41,986 nt of DNA, taken from positions 1-41,986 of the forward strand of contig JAMCPS010000095.1 of the NCBI GenBank assembly GCA_023379705.1. Reading direction: 5' to 3'. The translations under genes and the position numbers were made by a program. Source of the DNA: Campylobacterota bacterium. GTDB taxonomy: Bacteria; Campylobacterota; Campylobacteria; Campylobacterales; Sulfurimonadaceae. Below the pieces are notes generated by a model that saw only the letters and a program-made list of their open reading frames with translations, was not told where the DNA came from and made no database searches. Positions 7,699-15,751 of this stretch are shown piece by piece (the stretch's first letter is position 1; each line of letters opens with the position of its first letter).

Positions 7699-8132
7699 TA
7701 GGTGCAGTTGTAACGAGCGGTTCCTTGTTGAATGATTCCGACCGACTCTTTCCAGTAATTTGTAAATACTTCGGTACCACATGATGCGTTACCGAGAAGT
7801 GTAGCCCCGATAAGTGAATCTACCGCATATCCCAAAACCCCACCGATAAATGCGAAAAGGAAAGTGTACCCGCCGATTTTGAGATAGTCATTTTCCTGAC
7901 TTGATTCACTTTTCTTCATATTATAAAAAAGTGTACCTAGTGCCATTGCAAAGAATAAGATAACAGGAATCCATCCGATTGCGAATTTCATCCACCCGCC
8001 AACACCGCTTTGTACGGTGTTTTGTACGTCATTATTAATACCGAGCAAAGCTTGATTTACATTGCTTTCAGCAAAAACTGCCGATGCCGCAAGAACCATC
8101 ACTGCTGCAACTGTTTGTTTTGATACCTTCAT
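7698..8132 (-). CDS. small two- to three-span membrane protein, VirB2/TraQ/TraR-like
   Basis: The 144-residue protein has a signal peptide (ending Val-Phe-Ala-Glu). Two hydrophobic helices follow (Trp-Ile-Pro-Val-Ile-Leu-Phe-Phe-Ala-Met and Tyr-Thr-Phe-Leu-Phe-Ala-Phe-Ile-Gly-Gly-Val-Leu-Gly), the architecture of T4SS pilin or IncI TraQ/TraR proteins. Its C-terminal Tyr-Trp-Lys-Glu-Ser-Val-Gly-Ile recalls Tyr-Trp-Arg-Gln-Ala-Val-Gly-Ile of the 14506-15186 product, so the two may be related. ATG 8132 follows AGGAGG 11 nt upstream. First gene of the minus operon. Confidence 0.62.
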   Translation of the reverse strand: MKVSKQTVAAVMVLAASAVFAESNVNQALLGINNDVQNTVQSGVGGWMKFAIGWIPVILFFAMALGTLFYNMKKSESSQENDYLKIGGYTFLFAFIGGVLGYAVDSLIGATLLGNASCGTEVFTNYWKESVGIIQQGTARYNCT

Positions 8133-8172
8133 AGAATGTGTTTCCTCCTGAAATATAATTTGAAACAAAAGA

Positions 8173-8178
8173 ATTATA
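8173..8178 (-). promoter_or_regulatory. -10 box (TATAAT) of the leftward operon
   Basis: TATAAT on the minus strand, 40 nt upstream of ATG 8132. The phased repeats at 8204-8237 cover the position of its -35. Confidence 0.5.
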
Positions 8179-8203
8179 CAAGAAAAAAGAGAATAATGCT
8201 ATA

Positions 8204-8237
8204 TAAAGAGATAAAAATAGAGATAATTTAAGAGTTA
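8204..8237. repeat. three 12-bp-phased repeats between divergent transfer promoters
   Basis: TAAAGAGATA (8204-8213), AATAGAGATA (8216-8225) and a weaker TTAAGAGTTA (8228-8237) start exactly 12 bp apart. They sit 25-26 bp from both the leftward and rightward TATAAT boxes, so one bound protein could control both operons. The same repeat with the same 12-bp step occurs at 39561-39594 near rep. Probable operator for a plasmid regulator that is not identified here. Confidence 0.6.
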
Positions 8238-8262
8238 AGCTATTGTTCAGCCTCTAAGATGT

Positions 8263-8268
8263 TATAAT
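8263..8268 (+). promoter_or_regulatory. -10 box (TATAAT) of the rightward transfer operon
   Basis: TATAAT lies 37 nt before ATG 8306, which has AAGGAAGGG as ribosome site. It likely drives the long run of + genes. Confidence 0.55.
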
Positions 8269-8305
8269 TGTTTCGAGCTTTTTTAAGAATAAGGAAGGGA
8301 TTAAT

Positions 8306-9061
8306 ATGGCCATTAAAAATGCCAAACTTGCTTTAATCATTCCAGCGATATTTTTCAGTATAGCAAGTGCTGAAGATATACCGCAGGATTTGCCGGCAGA
8401 ACCGTCTGGAAATGACGGAAAAGGCGACTTGAATCTGAATAAAGCGTACCTTGAACTTTTCTACAGCAAAGATGATATTCGAGCCGTAAGAAAAAAGAGC
8501 GATTCAATTGATCGTGAGTTAGAAGGTACAGCTGATTTTTCGGAATCATTCAAGCCGCTTGAGAAGGCCGTGCAAACAGTTGATAAGATTTACCTGCATC
8601 CAAAGCGCAGTGTAACAGTTATGCTTCCGGCCGGAGCACAGATTACGAGAGTTACACCTACATTTGATTCAAAATTTATTGAATATGATGAGCAAAAACC
8701 AACGAATGTATTTACGATACTTAGTATGCCAGCGTTTGTTTCAGGGGATCTAACCATCTATTACACAATGGGTGCAAAGAATTTCATAATGACGTACAAA
8801 ACACCGTACAAAGCTCAAACCAAAGATGTATCCCAAACATATCATGCCGTTATCTCTTACCATGCTGCCAAAGTAGTAGCACCTTTTGACATCATGGAAG
8901 CGTATAAAAAAGAGTACGGGGTCTACCCTGCGCGGCAATACAGCTTTATTACAGTGGACGGCGTTGCATATAAAATCATTGCTGATGATTTATATGGGAC
9001 CTTGACCGCACCGAATGGTAAAAAATACCGTATCGAATCTCAAGTAAACCAAAGAAACTAA
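8306..9061 (+). CDS. VirB9/TraN/DotH-like periplasmic core protein
   Basis: The 251-residue exported protein has a signal peptide ending Ser-Ala-Glu. Its central segment Ile-Tyr-Leu-His-Pro-Lys-Arg-Ser-Val-Thr-Val-Met-Leu-Pro-Ala-Gly has the beta-rich pattern that opens VirB9/DotH-type outer-membrane core proteins. These form the outer ring of the secretion channel. It heads the rightward operon, just before other envelope components. The match is by pattern rather than strong identity; DotH/TraN relatives are usually somewhat longer. Confidence 0.55.
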   Translation: MAIKNAKLALIIPAIFFSIASAEDIPQDLPAEPSGNDGKGDLNLNKAYLELFYSKDDIRAVRKKSDSIDRELEGTADFSESFKPLEKAVQTVDKIYLHPKRSVTVMLPAGAQITRVTPTFDSKFIEYDEQKPTNVFTILSMPAFVSGDLTIYYTMGAKNFIMTYKTPYKAQTKDVSQTYHAVISYHAAKVVAPFDIMEAYKKEYGVYPARQYSFITVDGVAYKIIADDLYGTLTAPNGKKYRIESQVNQRN

Positions 9062-9076
9062 ATAATGGAGGGGACC

Positions 9077-10708
9077 ATGGAAAATAAACAAACTAGCGCT
9101 CGAACACAACAGGCAGTAGAAACAATTACACAATTCTACAACACTAAAATCGATACAGATTATGAAAAAATTATCGATATGATCGAAAATGGGGGAGATA
9201 ATCTTACCCGTCGTGATTTTATTGTAACACTTGGTATCAACGACACGGTGCTTGACTCTTTCTTTAATCTGGTTGTACGCGGGTGTGATGGAGAAGAGCG
9301 TGATGCTATTTGTGATCGTTTGATCACAATTAACCGCGATGATCTGCACCGCATTGTTAAAAAACTTAAAAACGAGAATATCCATCTTGAAGATGAAATT
9401 CTTTCTCTACGCGAACAGCTTGAAGCGTCCAGCGGTAAAGATTGCAGTGAACTTGTTCAAAAAGTGTCGGAACTTGAATCGATCATTACTGAAAAAGATG
9501 AATATATTGCAAGCTTGATTGACAATGGGCCCAATGGATATGTCCATCCGTCCGATGGTTCTGTGTATTCGCATGAAGAGCATGATCATATGCTCCAAGA
9601 TCAGCAGGACTATTCTGCAGAGCTCTCAGAGCTTAAAATGCAGATTGAGCAATTGCAAACTGAAAATTACACTTTGCGTGAAAGTGTAGATGCCGCCGCT
9701 TCTCAAAAATGGGAGCTTGAAGAGCAGGTGCGCCAACTTACATCGGATGTAAACGAAAAAGATATCCGTATTTATGAACTTGAAAATACGCAGCATTCTG
9801 CTCAAATCCAAGAAGATCCATGGGGTGAGAATCAGCCTGTGTCTGATTCTCAGGAGATCGAAGAGTATAAAAACAAAGTTTTTGAACTCGAATCAGAGAA
9901 AGAATCATTGCTCTATCAGATCCAATCTCTTCAAAGCCAGGACCATGGTTCTGATAATCAAATGTACGAGACCGAAGAAAAAATTCGCTCCCTCGAAAGC
10001 GAGCTTCTTGCAAAAAATGAGTACATTCAGCGTTTGGAACATGAGGCATACGCTCTTACGGGAGAGATTGACAACCACAAGGCTCGAATTCGTGATCTTG
10101 AAGCAGCACTCGAATCGAATATCTTAGATACTGCTCCATCTGGCGGACAAGAAAATTGGTCGAATACTTCAATTGACTTTGGTGCCTCTATGAGTGATGA
10201 ACCGGTTAAAAAGGAAAAAAGCAAAGCAGGGTTATGGATTATTGTAGGATCGCTTTTTTTCATTCTGTTGATTCTTGTCGCAGTAACAATGATCAACTCA
10301 AACAACGGACCGGTTCCAGGTACTCCTACTGCAATTCCGGCAAATGAAAAAATTACGGGTAACGGCCTTTCTGCTAACGTTGCAAACGGTGCCGCAACTC
10401 AGCTGCCTCCACAAACAGCACAGCAGGTTGCAGGTGCACCTGTTATTGAAGCTGTACCAACAGCTATTGAACCGGTGCAAGCTCCTGTAGCTCAAAATGG
10501 TATTGTTAAGACTTTGCAGTCACCATATGATTTTCGAAAAAATGCAGCACACTTTGCTGTCTCTGATCAAGGGCTTATACTGGAAGGACAGCTTTATAAA
10601 GTTGGCGATTCAATTAACGGTTTCCGGATTTTAGCTATTCAAAAAACATTTGTGCGTATTCTTGATCCAAAGAATGATCTTGAATTCCGCCTAGATATTG
10701 GAGCTTAA
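9077..10708 (+). CDS. long coiled-coil inner-membrane protein of the transfer system
   Basis: This is a 543-residue protein in several parts. A helical N-terminal domain (about 1-90) is followed by a long coiled coil (about 90-330, rich in Glu/Leu/Gln heptads). One transmembrane helix (Gly-Leu-Trp-Ile-Ile-Val-Gly-Ser-Leu-Phe) lies near 385. After an Ala/Pro/Gln-rich linker comes a small periplasmic domain with Tyr-Lys-Val-Gly-Asp-Ser-Ile-Asn-Gly-Phe-Arg-Ile, which looks like PilP/GspC-type domains. The position suggests a DotF/TraP- or DotG-like bridge between cytoplasm and outer core. ATG 9077 is preferred over ATG 9065 because GGAGGGG lies between them. No family can be named with confidence. 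Confidence 0.6.
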   Translation: MENKQTSARTQQAVETITQFYNTKIDTDYEKIIDMIENGGDNLTRRDFIVTLGINDTVLDSFFNLVVRGCDGEERDAICDRLITINRDDLHRIVKKLKNENIHLEDEILSLREQLEASSGKDCSELVQKVSELESIITEKDEYIASLIDNGPNGYVHPSDGSVYSHEEHDHMLQDQQDYSAELSELKMQIEQLQTENYTLRESVDAAASQKWELEEQVRQLTSDVNEKDIRIYELENTQHSAQIQEDPWGENQPVSDSQEIEEYKNKVFELESEKESLLYQIQSLQSQDHGSDNQMYETEEKIRSLESELLAKNEYIQRLEHEAYALTGEIDNHKARIRDLEAALESNILDTAPSGGQENWSNTSIDFGASMSDEPVKKEKSKAGLWIIVGSLFFILLILVAVTMINSNNGPVPGTPTAIPANEKITGNGLSANVANGAATQLPPQTAQQVAGAPVIEAVPTAIEPVQAPVAQNGIVKTLQSPYDFRKNAAHFAVSDQGLILEGQLYKVGDSINGFRILAIQKTFVRILDPKNDLEFRLDIGA

Positions 10709-10709
10709 T

Positions 10710-11717
10710 ATGTATAACTTACGTTCATTGGTTTTAACTGCACTCTTAGTGCCGAGTTTCGCTTTAGCATCTGATGATATTTATGACGCCGCGATCGTGT
10801 TTGAACGAGGTTTAAGTGTCGGTGTCGATGCTGTAGAACGTGAATACCGGGTTCAGGGATGGAAAAAAGAAGAGGTGGAAACGTTAGGTTTTATGGTAAT
10901 CCTAGACTCCAAAAATATATCTACAAAGCGTCTTCTTTTGCTAAAAGATTTTGGATTCCGTCGCGGTCTCGCACCGGTAGAGCTGTCAAATGGTACATTG
11001 CTTTATAAGTCGTTTGATAACGCCCCGGATGCCTATGAATTGACAAAGTATTTGAATGATGCCGAGTTTAAAGATATCAAAGAAAAAGTTTATGTCTATA
11101 AAAAACGTTCAGGAGAGCGTTTTACTAAAGCCCCTTTTGCTTTTAAATACATTTTTGACCAAATGCAAAAAGAGATTAAAGATGATGTCCAGGTTGTTGT
11201 ATTGAACCCTGATCAAGCTAAAAAGATGGGCGTATACAAAGAAGAAAAAGTATACGTGACGCAGCCTCCAAAAGATCAAGAATCTTCAAAACCTGATGAA
11301 TCGTTGAAACTTAAAGATACAGCTCCGGTACAAAATGTTCCAGCGCTCAAGAAGGATGAGCCGGTTGTGGAAAAGCCAAAACCGGTGGAGCCACAGCCGA
11401 AGAAAGTTGTGACAAAGCCGGAAGCTAAAAAAACGCTGGTCAAAGCTCCTGCGATCTCGGTGAAGCCGACTAAAGCGTTTCGACTCAAAAGCGGCAATGC
11501 AGAGATGTTTGTTTGTTCATTATCCAATGGGTCTTCAGATGATTTAAGCGGTAAATCGTTCACTGATGGGATGTTCAAACCTTATGATGTGGTCAAGAAC
11601 AAAGGGCAGATATATAAATCATCCGGTGTAGTTGTAACGAACAGTGGTGTGCGCTACGTAAAAGTGGCCGGCAGAAATATGTATTTCGATGCTTTTAATA
11701 CAAGCTTGGGGAACTGA
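10710..11717 (+). CDS. exported Lys/Pro-rich transfer protein of unknown family
   Basis: The 335-residue protein has a signal peptide ending Ala-Leu-Ala-Ser. An N-terminal globular domain (about 20-150) is followed by a Lys/Pro/Glu-rich spacer (about 185-255) and a C-terminal domain that contains one Cys. Such spacers usually cross peptidoglycan. ATG 10710 follows GGAG by 8 nt; an in-frame TTG at 10698 was rejected as it would place extra residues before the signal peptide. Its place in the operon implies an envelope role in secretion. Confidence 0.5.
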   Translation: MYNLRSLVLTALLVPSFALASDDIYDAAIVFERGLSVGVDAVEREYRVQGWKKEEVETLGFMVILDSKNISTKRLLLLKDFGFRRGLAPVELSNGTLLYKSFDNAPDAYELTKYLNDAEFKDIKEKVYVYKKRSGERFTKAPFAFKYIFDQMQKEIKDDVQVVVLNPDQAKKMGVYKEEKVYVTQPPKDQESSKPDESLKLKDTAPVQNVPALKKDEPVVEKPKPVEPQPKKVVTKPEAKKTLVKAPAISVKPTKAFRLKSGNAEMFVCSLSNGSSDDLSGKSFTDGMFKPYDVVKNKGQIYKSSGVVVTNSGVRYVKVAGRNMYFDAFNTSLGN

Positions 11718-11719
11718 TT

Positions 11720-11941
11720 ATGAGGAATTTATTCTTAATTATCTCTGTCGCACTCTTTATTTTAGGGTGTACCGGTAAAGAGACAATTGTTTTAAAGGCA
11801 TCCCCTGAGAGTGCCGTTCAAATGAGTGATGAAGCGGAGCGCATGCGTGCCGAATTGAACCGTCATTTCAAAAAAGAAGACGTATCTACAAGTGCGGACA
11901 GCATCTATCTAAAGGCAATGAACAATGAAATTCGCGAATAA
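11720..11941 (+). CDS. small lipoprotein (VirB7/DotD-like position)
   Basis: The 73-residue protein has a clear lipobox, Ile-Leu-Gly-Cys-Thr, with Cys at residue 17. Small lipoproteins of this type anchor the outer core complex of T4SSs (VirB7, DotD). No sequence-level family match is claimed. It lies 2 nt after the previous gene and overlaps the next by 17 nt. Confidence 0.6.
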   Translation: MRNLFLIISVALFILGCTGKETIVLKASPESAVQMSDEAERMRAELNRHFKKEDVSTSADSIYLKAMNNEIRE

Positions 11942-12974
11942 AATTATTATCGCAAGTTTGTTTTCTGCTGTCGCGGCGTATTCCTTCGGTGAGCCTTTGC
12001 AAGCTCCTGAAGATCTTAGCAAAGCCAGAGAAAACATTCTTGCCGGAACCGTAGGTAAAAAAGAGAGCCCTATCGTCGGTGTACAGCAAGAAAATCTTGA
12101 TATGGATGCCGATAAGCAAAATTACTCGTCCGATGATCAGGAAGCTAAGCCAGCTAAAAAGAAAGGGAAAAAACAGGAACAAAAACCAAAAAAACCTGCT
12201 TACAGCTATAAAAATGAAAAGATTTTGAATTGGATCAATTTGACCAATGCCGACATTGCCAACGACAGTAATCCGCAGGCAAAAGTACGGCCAATATCAT
12301 TTAAAGGGGCTCTTGCTGATCTGAACCGCTCCATATCAGAAAACAGAACCGTTTTAGCCGATACACGAGCTCTTAATAAACAGAAAAACCGTATTGTAGG
12401 AGTTTGTACGATACCCGAAGAAGTTGATATCTCAGCAAAGTCAAAAGGTGTTTTGACGGCTTACTGTTCAACGCCAAAAGGGAAATATAAACTCTTTGGT
12501 GAGTTAACTCCTACAATACGGTTTTTCTGTTTATTCGCTAGAGCGATTTATGTAGAAAACACCTACGGTGAGCGTCTGTATATCGACAACAACAATAGCT
12601 ATGTGCTTAATTCCAAAAAGAACAGTCACAATGTCGCTACATTTATAAATACTTATGCCCTGGATAAAGTTGTTAGAGAATCATTAAAAAGCAGTACAAG
12701 AAGAGTAGCAGCTGCAGGTACCGATTATATGGAAGCCGTTAAAGCAGCAAGAACAACTCAGCAAACTGTTATGGTCCCCAATGCGGGAACAACAACGGCG
12801 ACAAATACAGCAAAGCCTGTGGCTTCAGATTATGTAACCATCCTCGGTATCCAGATGTCAGCGGAGCTGGTAGATAAATGGGCTGATTATGCCTTGCAGG
12901 ATCACCCATGGGGTTTCAAAATTCTTTCGAATACAAAAATTTATGTAGACCTCTCGGTCGAAGGAGCTAAGTAA
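11925..12974 (+). CDS. exported transfer protein carrying an internal 30-bp inverted repeat
   Basis: The 349-residue protein has a signal peptide (ending Tyr-Ser-Phe-Gly-Glu). A Lys-rich low-complexity spacer (about 66-90) is followed by a larger beta-rich C-terminal domain with Cys pairs and Ala-Arg-Ala-Ile-Tyr-Val-Glu-Asn. This plan resembles VirB10/DotG-type proteins only loosely. Two arms of a perfect 30-bp inverted repeat lie in the coding sequence (12375-12404, 12506-12535). The second arm encodes an unusually hydrophobic Arg-Phe-Phe-Cys-Leu-Phe for a periplasmic domain, so it may be a recent inverted copy of the first. Confidence 0.55.
   Translation: MKFANKIIIASLFSAVAAYSFGEPLQAPEDLSKARENILAGTVGKKESPIVGVQQENLDMDADKQNYSSDDQEAKPAKKKGKKQEQKPKKPAYSYKNEKILNWINLTNADIANDSNPQAKVRPISFKGALADLNRSISENRTVLADTRALNKQKNRIVGVCTIPEEVDISAKSKGVLTAYCSTPKGKYKLFGELTPTIRFFCLFARAIYVENTYGERLYIDNNNSYVLNSKKNSHNVATFINTYALDKVVRESLKSSTRRVAAAGTDYMEAVKAARTTQQTVMVPNAGTTTATNTAKPVASDYVTILGIQMSAELVDKWADYALQDHPWGFKILSNTKIYVDLSVEGAK
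12375..12535. repeat. perfect 30-bp inverted repeat flanking 101 bp inside a gene
   Basis: Arms 12375-12404 and 12506-12535 are exact reverse complements with 101 bp between them, all within one open reading frame. Inverting the 101 bp would bring a stop codon into frame after 14 codons and truncate the protein. Either a site for inversion (on/off switching) or a scar of template switching during replication. Confidence 0.9.
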
Positions 12975-13675
12975 TGAAAAAATACATTGGATCGGTACTT
13001 CTTGGTACGGTTTTATTTTCGGGATGTACAAGTGTTCATCAAGTTAATCCAACCCCGGAACAGCAAATTGGGACAAAAACATCTGTTGTAGAAGATGAAT
13101 TTAACAAAGAGCGTCAAATTCAAGAGGCATATAATAAAGGGATGCGTGAGGGGATTTTCAAGGGGCATGATCAGGCGGTATCCATCATTACAAAAGAATA
13201 CCTCCCTTATATTAAGCGACTTGAGGCAGGAAAATATGCCGTTCGCAAAGGGTATATCACCCCACCGGAGGTAATGGTCCTTCAAGGATCCGATGGCACA
13301 TTGAGTTATCGCACTACCGGATGCAAAATCGAGAAAGAATTGGATGTTAACGACATCTTTAAAAAATTCGGATCCTCGGAGTTAATTTCAAACTCATCAG
13401 CTATGTCGGTAAATGAAAAAACAGCCGATCAGAGTGCTGCGGACGAAAGTTACAGAATCTCTTATCGTGATTTCGTTTCGATTCCAACGATGAGACCAGG
13501 AAGCCAAAGTGAAATCATGACCAAAAATATTTCAAAAACAGCGGCCAATAAACTCGTACTTGATGAATACAACATCCGCTATTCGGAGATCGATGGTGGG
13601 TATGTTGCCTCTTTTGCTACGAAAGAAGAGATGGAAGGGTTTTGCGGTCAGTTCCGCATATGCTCTAAGGATTAA
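12974..13675 (+). CDS. DotC/TraI-like lipoprotein
   Basis: The 233-residue lipoprotein has a lipobox Leu-Phe-Ser-Gly-Cys-Thr (Cys18). The segment Ala-Tyr-Asn-Lys-Gly-Met-Arg-Glu-Gly-Ile...Gly-His-Asp-Gln-Ala, then an Arg-Leu...Lys-Gly-Tyr-Ile-Thr-Pro-Pro-Glu-Val stretch, matches the pattern I associate with DotC/IncI TraI outer-membrane lipoproteins. These build the core complex of type IVB systems. The start overlaps the previous stop by 1 nt (TAATG). The family call is moderate. Confidence 0.6.
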   Translation: MKKYIGSVLLGTVLFSGCTSVHQVNPTPEQQIGTKTSVVEDEFNKERQIQEAYNKGMREGIFKGHDQAVSIITKEYLPYIKRLEAGKYAVRKGYITPPEVMVLQGSDGTLSYRTTGCKIEKELDVNDIFKKFGSSELISNSSAMSVNEKTADQSAADESYRISYRDFVSIPTMRPGSQSEIMTKNISKTAANKLVLDEYNIRYSEIDGGYVASFATKEEMEGFCGQFRICSKD

Positions 13676-13677
13676 TT

Positions 13678-14496
13678 ATGCCAGTTAAACCAAATGATAG
13701 CGATAACCATACAAAGTTTCAGCTGGTACTAGCTTTTGTTCAACGAAATATGCTGAAAAACGTCCAGTTCTATTTTGGGGCGTTTCTTGTGTTGATGGTT
13801 TGGCAAAACATCAACCTCGGAGAACAAGCCAATGTCTTGGCTGAAATGCGAGAGGATAACCTAAAGAGCAATTCAAAAGTGATCGGGCTTACAGCGGATG
13901 GGCGGGTTATCGGTATTGAGAAAACTCAAGTCGATGCCGCAAATCTTCAAGTTGTTATTGCCAGAGCGATCCGCGACAGCTTAATCGTTGGCCGAAGAGA
14001 GTTGACAAAAAACTATACCGTTTCTACATTTCAATCGACTGAAGATCTATTAAACAACAGTGATCGTTTGAAAAGTGCTTTTGTAAATTACATTTATCTT
14101 GGTGCTCCAGAATCTTTAAATGACGAAGATCGAAAGTTTCAGGCAGAAGCGGCTCAGTATTTCACTGCGTATTTGAAATGGCTTCTTATGTCACTCAATG
14201 ACAATAATTTGCCGCACTTTATCAGTGTAACGCATATGAATGTTGTGCAATTTGTACCGGATAAAAATCGTTTTACAATCCGCATTCAATTTCCTTGTCA
14301 AACCGAATCAATCGGAAGCGACGGGAAAGCAGTTTCGCAATTCGGTGTTAACGAAGTATACGCAGAAGGGATCTTTGATGTTGCCAAAGGCACACCAGAA
14401 AATCCCTTTGGCTTGAAAATCATCCCTAAAGAGATGAAAGTTGTCGAGATTAACCCAAAAGGGCAGGGTGCGGGTTATAGCACTACTGCTCAATAA
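13678..14496 (+). CDS. VirB8/DotI/TraM-like inner-membrane protein
   Basis: The 272-residue protein has a cytoplasmic N-terminus of about 28 residues, one transmembrane helix (Tyr-Phe-Gly-Ala-Phe-Leu-Val-Leu-Met-Val-Trp) and a periplasmic domain with mixed alpha/beta character. This is the layout of VirB8 and of DotI/TraM in type IVB systems, which recruit other components to the inner-membrane platform. It lies 2 nt after the DotC-like gene. Assignment comes from architecture and neighbourhood. Confidence 0.6.
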   Translation: MPVKPNDSDNHTKFQLVLAFVQRNMLKNVQFYFGAFLVLMVWQNINLGEQANVLAEMREDNLKSNSKVIGLTADGRVIGIEKTQVDAANLQVVIARAIRDSLIVGRRELTKNYTVSTFQSTEDLLNNSDRLKSAFVNYIYLGAPESLNDEDRKFQAEAAQYFTAYLKWLLMSLNDNNLPHFISVTHMNVVQFVPDKNRFTIRIQFPCQTESIGSDGKAVSQFGVNEVYAEGIFDVAKGTPENPFGLKIIPKEMKVVEINPKGQGAGYSTTAQ

Positions 14497-14505
14497 GGAA
14501 TAAAC

Positions 14506-15186
14506 ATGACCGTAACCGATAATCAACTTATCCTAGCGGCTGTATGTGGTATAGGGGGTATTGCTGCTGCCTTTATGCCATTTATTGCGTCTTTGACGAG
14601 TCACTTGATGAATAATGAAAAAGGCGATGATTCTACTTCGTTGTGGATGTTTGTTTATACAAGTATTCAAATTCAATTTATTGTGTCTGTATTTTTTCAT
14701 GGTTTTATGAGAATACTTGATGCAACTATGAAATCTGGGATGAAAGTTATCGGTGATGGTGGAGCCTTTGATTTGTTCTGGAAGGTTGACATTATTTATG
14801 CGACCGTAACGTCAGAAATGATCACAACTACGATTAAAATCATTAGAGATTTTACCATGATGTTAAACGCATTTTTGCCTATTTTTGCAGTGATGGGCGG
14901 TGTGGTTGCTGGGTATCACATGGCCGCTAAGCAAATGCAATCAAGAGGAACTAGTGAACGCGAGCAAGACTTTTTTAGCTATGGATTGAAAATGTTTATG
15001 GGTGGTTTTGTAGCATCTGTTGTGTATTACGGATGGGCCGCTATGGCTTCATATACGATGCTATTGCCTTCCGCATACAATGGAGGTAATAGTCAGTCTC
15101 TAAGCAGTGCTTCTGCTCAATATTGGCGACAAGCTGTTGGTATTAAAACCGGCGGCAAAGAAGCATCAAAAATTACCATTCAATAA
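14506..15186 (+). CDS. polytopic inner-membrane protein of the secretion system
   Basis: The 226-residue protein has about five hydrophobic helices, including ones near residues 8-30, 47-70, 115-140 and 160-182. Its C-terminus (Tyr-Trp-Arg-Gln-Ala-Val-Gly-Ile) resembles that of the 7698-8132 product. In IncI/Dot systems the multi-span proteins TraQ, TraR and DotE occupy such positions. A precise name is not justified. AAGGA lies before the ATG. Confidence 0.55.
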   Translation: MTVTDNQLILAAVCGIGGIAAAFMPFIASLTSHLMNNEKGDDSTSLWMFVYTSIQIQFIVSVFFHGFMRILDATMKSGMKVIGDGGAFDLFWKVDIIYATVTSEMITTTIKIIRDFTMMLNAFLPIFAVMGGVVAGYHMAAKQMQSRGTSEREQDFFSYGLKMFMGGFVASVVYYGWAAMASYTMLLPSAYNGGNSQSLSSASAQYWRQAVGIKTGGKEASKITIQ

Positions 15187-15196
15187 AGGGGAACTA

Positions 15197-15751
15197 ATGA
15201 AAAATAAAATGGCTTATATTGCCTTATCCGCTCTTGCATTTACATCTGTCTATGCTTCGGAAAAGGTAACGTTGAATGAAGCGGAACGCATGGTTGACAG
15301 TGGACAAGCAATCCTTGTCAAACTCCCTAAAAATGTCAATATTGCTCAGGTTACTACAGATGATGTGAACCAGACAAAAGTGGTCGATGTAAATGTCACA
15401 GCATCAACCACAAGTGTTCCCGAAATCGTTAAGGTTGTTGAAATACCAAAAACGATTGACATTGTTGAAAAAGTCGAGTTTGAAAAAGAGATTGAAGGGA
15501 TTAGCATCGCTATGCCAACAACACTTTCTTCGCTTCTCAATAAGCTTTCTCAAGCAACAGGTGAAACCTATTTCTGTGATGATGAAATAAACATCCCAGC
15601 AGCTCGTATTAAGATTAAAAGTATTGATCATCTAAATAAATATCTAAAGCAAGTTACTGGGTTTTCAATCGAAATTGTAAGAGAAAGCAATGACCCTGCT
15701 ATTCCGAAGGTGTTAAGAGTTGTTAAAACTGATAAGGCTAATAAAAAATGA
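15197..15751 (+). CDS. exported STN/secretin-N-domain-like protein of the pilus cluster
   Basis: The 184-residue protein has a signal peptide (ending Val-Tyr-Ala-Ser), a Val/Thr-rich middle and a C-terminal part. That part (Ser-Leu-Leu-Asn-Lys-Leu-Ser-Gln-Ala-Thr-Gly, then Val-Leu-Arg-Val-Val) looks like the short STN/N0 domains found before secretins. It opens the type IV pilus genes and probably supports the secretin, like PilL/TcpQ-type proteins. ATG 15197 follows AAGGGG; an in-frame start at 15107 would overlap the upstream gene. It ends in an ATGA overlap with the next gene. Confidence 0.55.
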   Translation: MKNKMAYIALSALAFTSVYASEKVTLNEAERMVDSGQAILVKLPKNVNIAQVTTDDVNQTKVVDVNVTASTTSVPEIVKVVEIPKTIDIVEKVEFEKEIEGISIAMPTTLSSLLNKLSQATGETYFCDDEINIPAARIKIKSIDHLNKYLKQVTGFSIEIVRESNDPAIPKVLRVVKTDKANKK

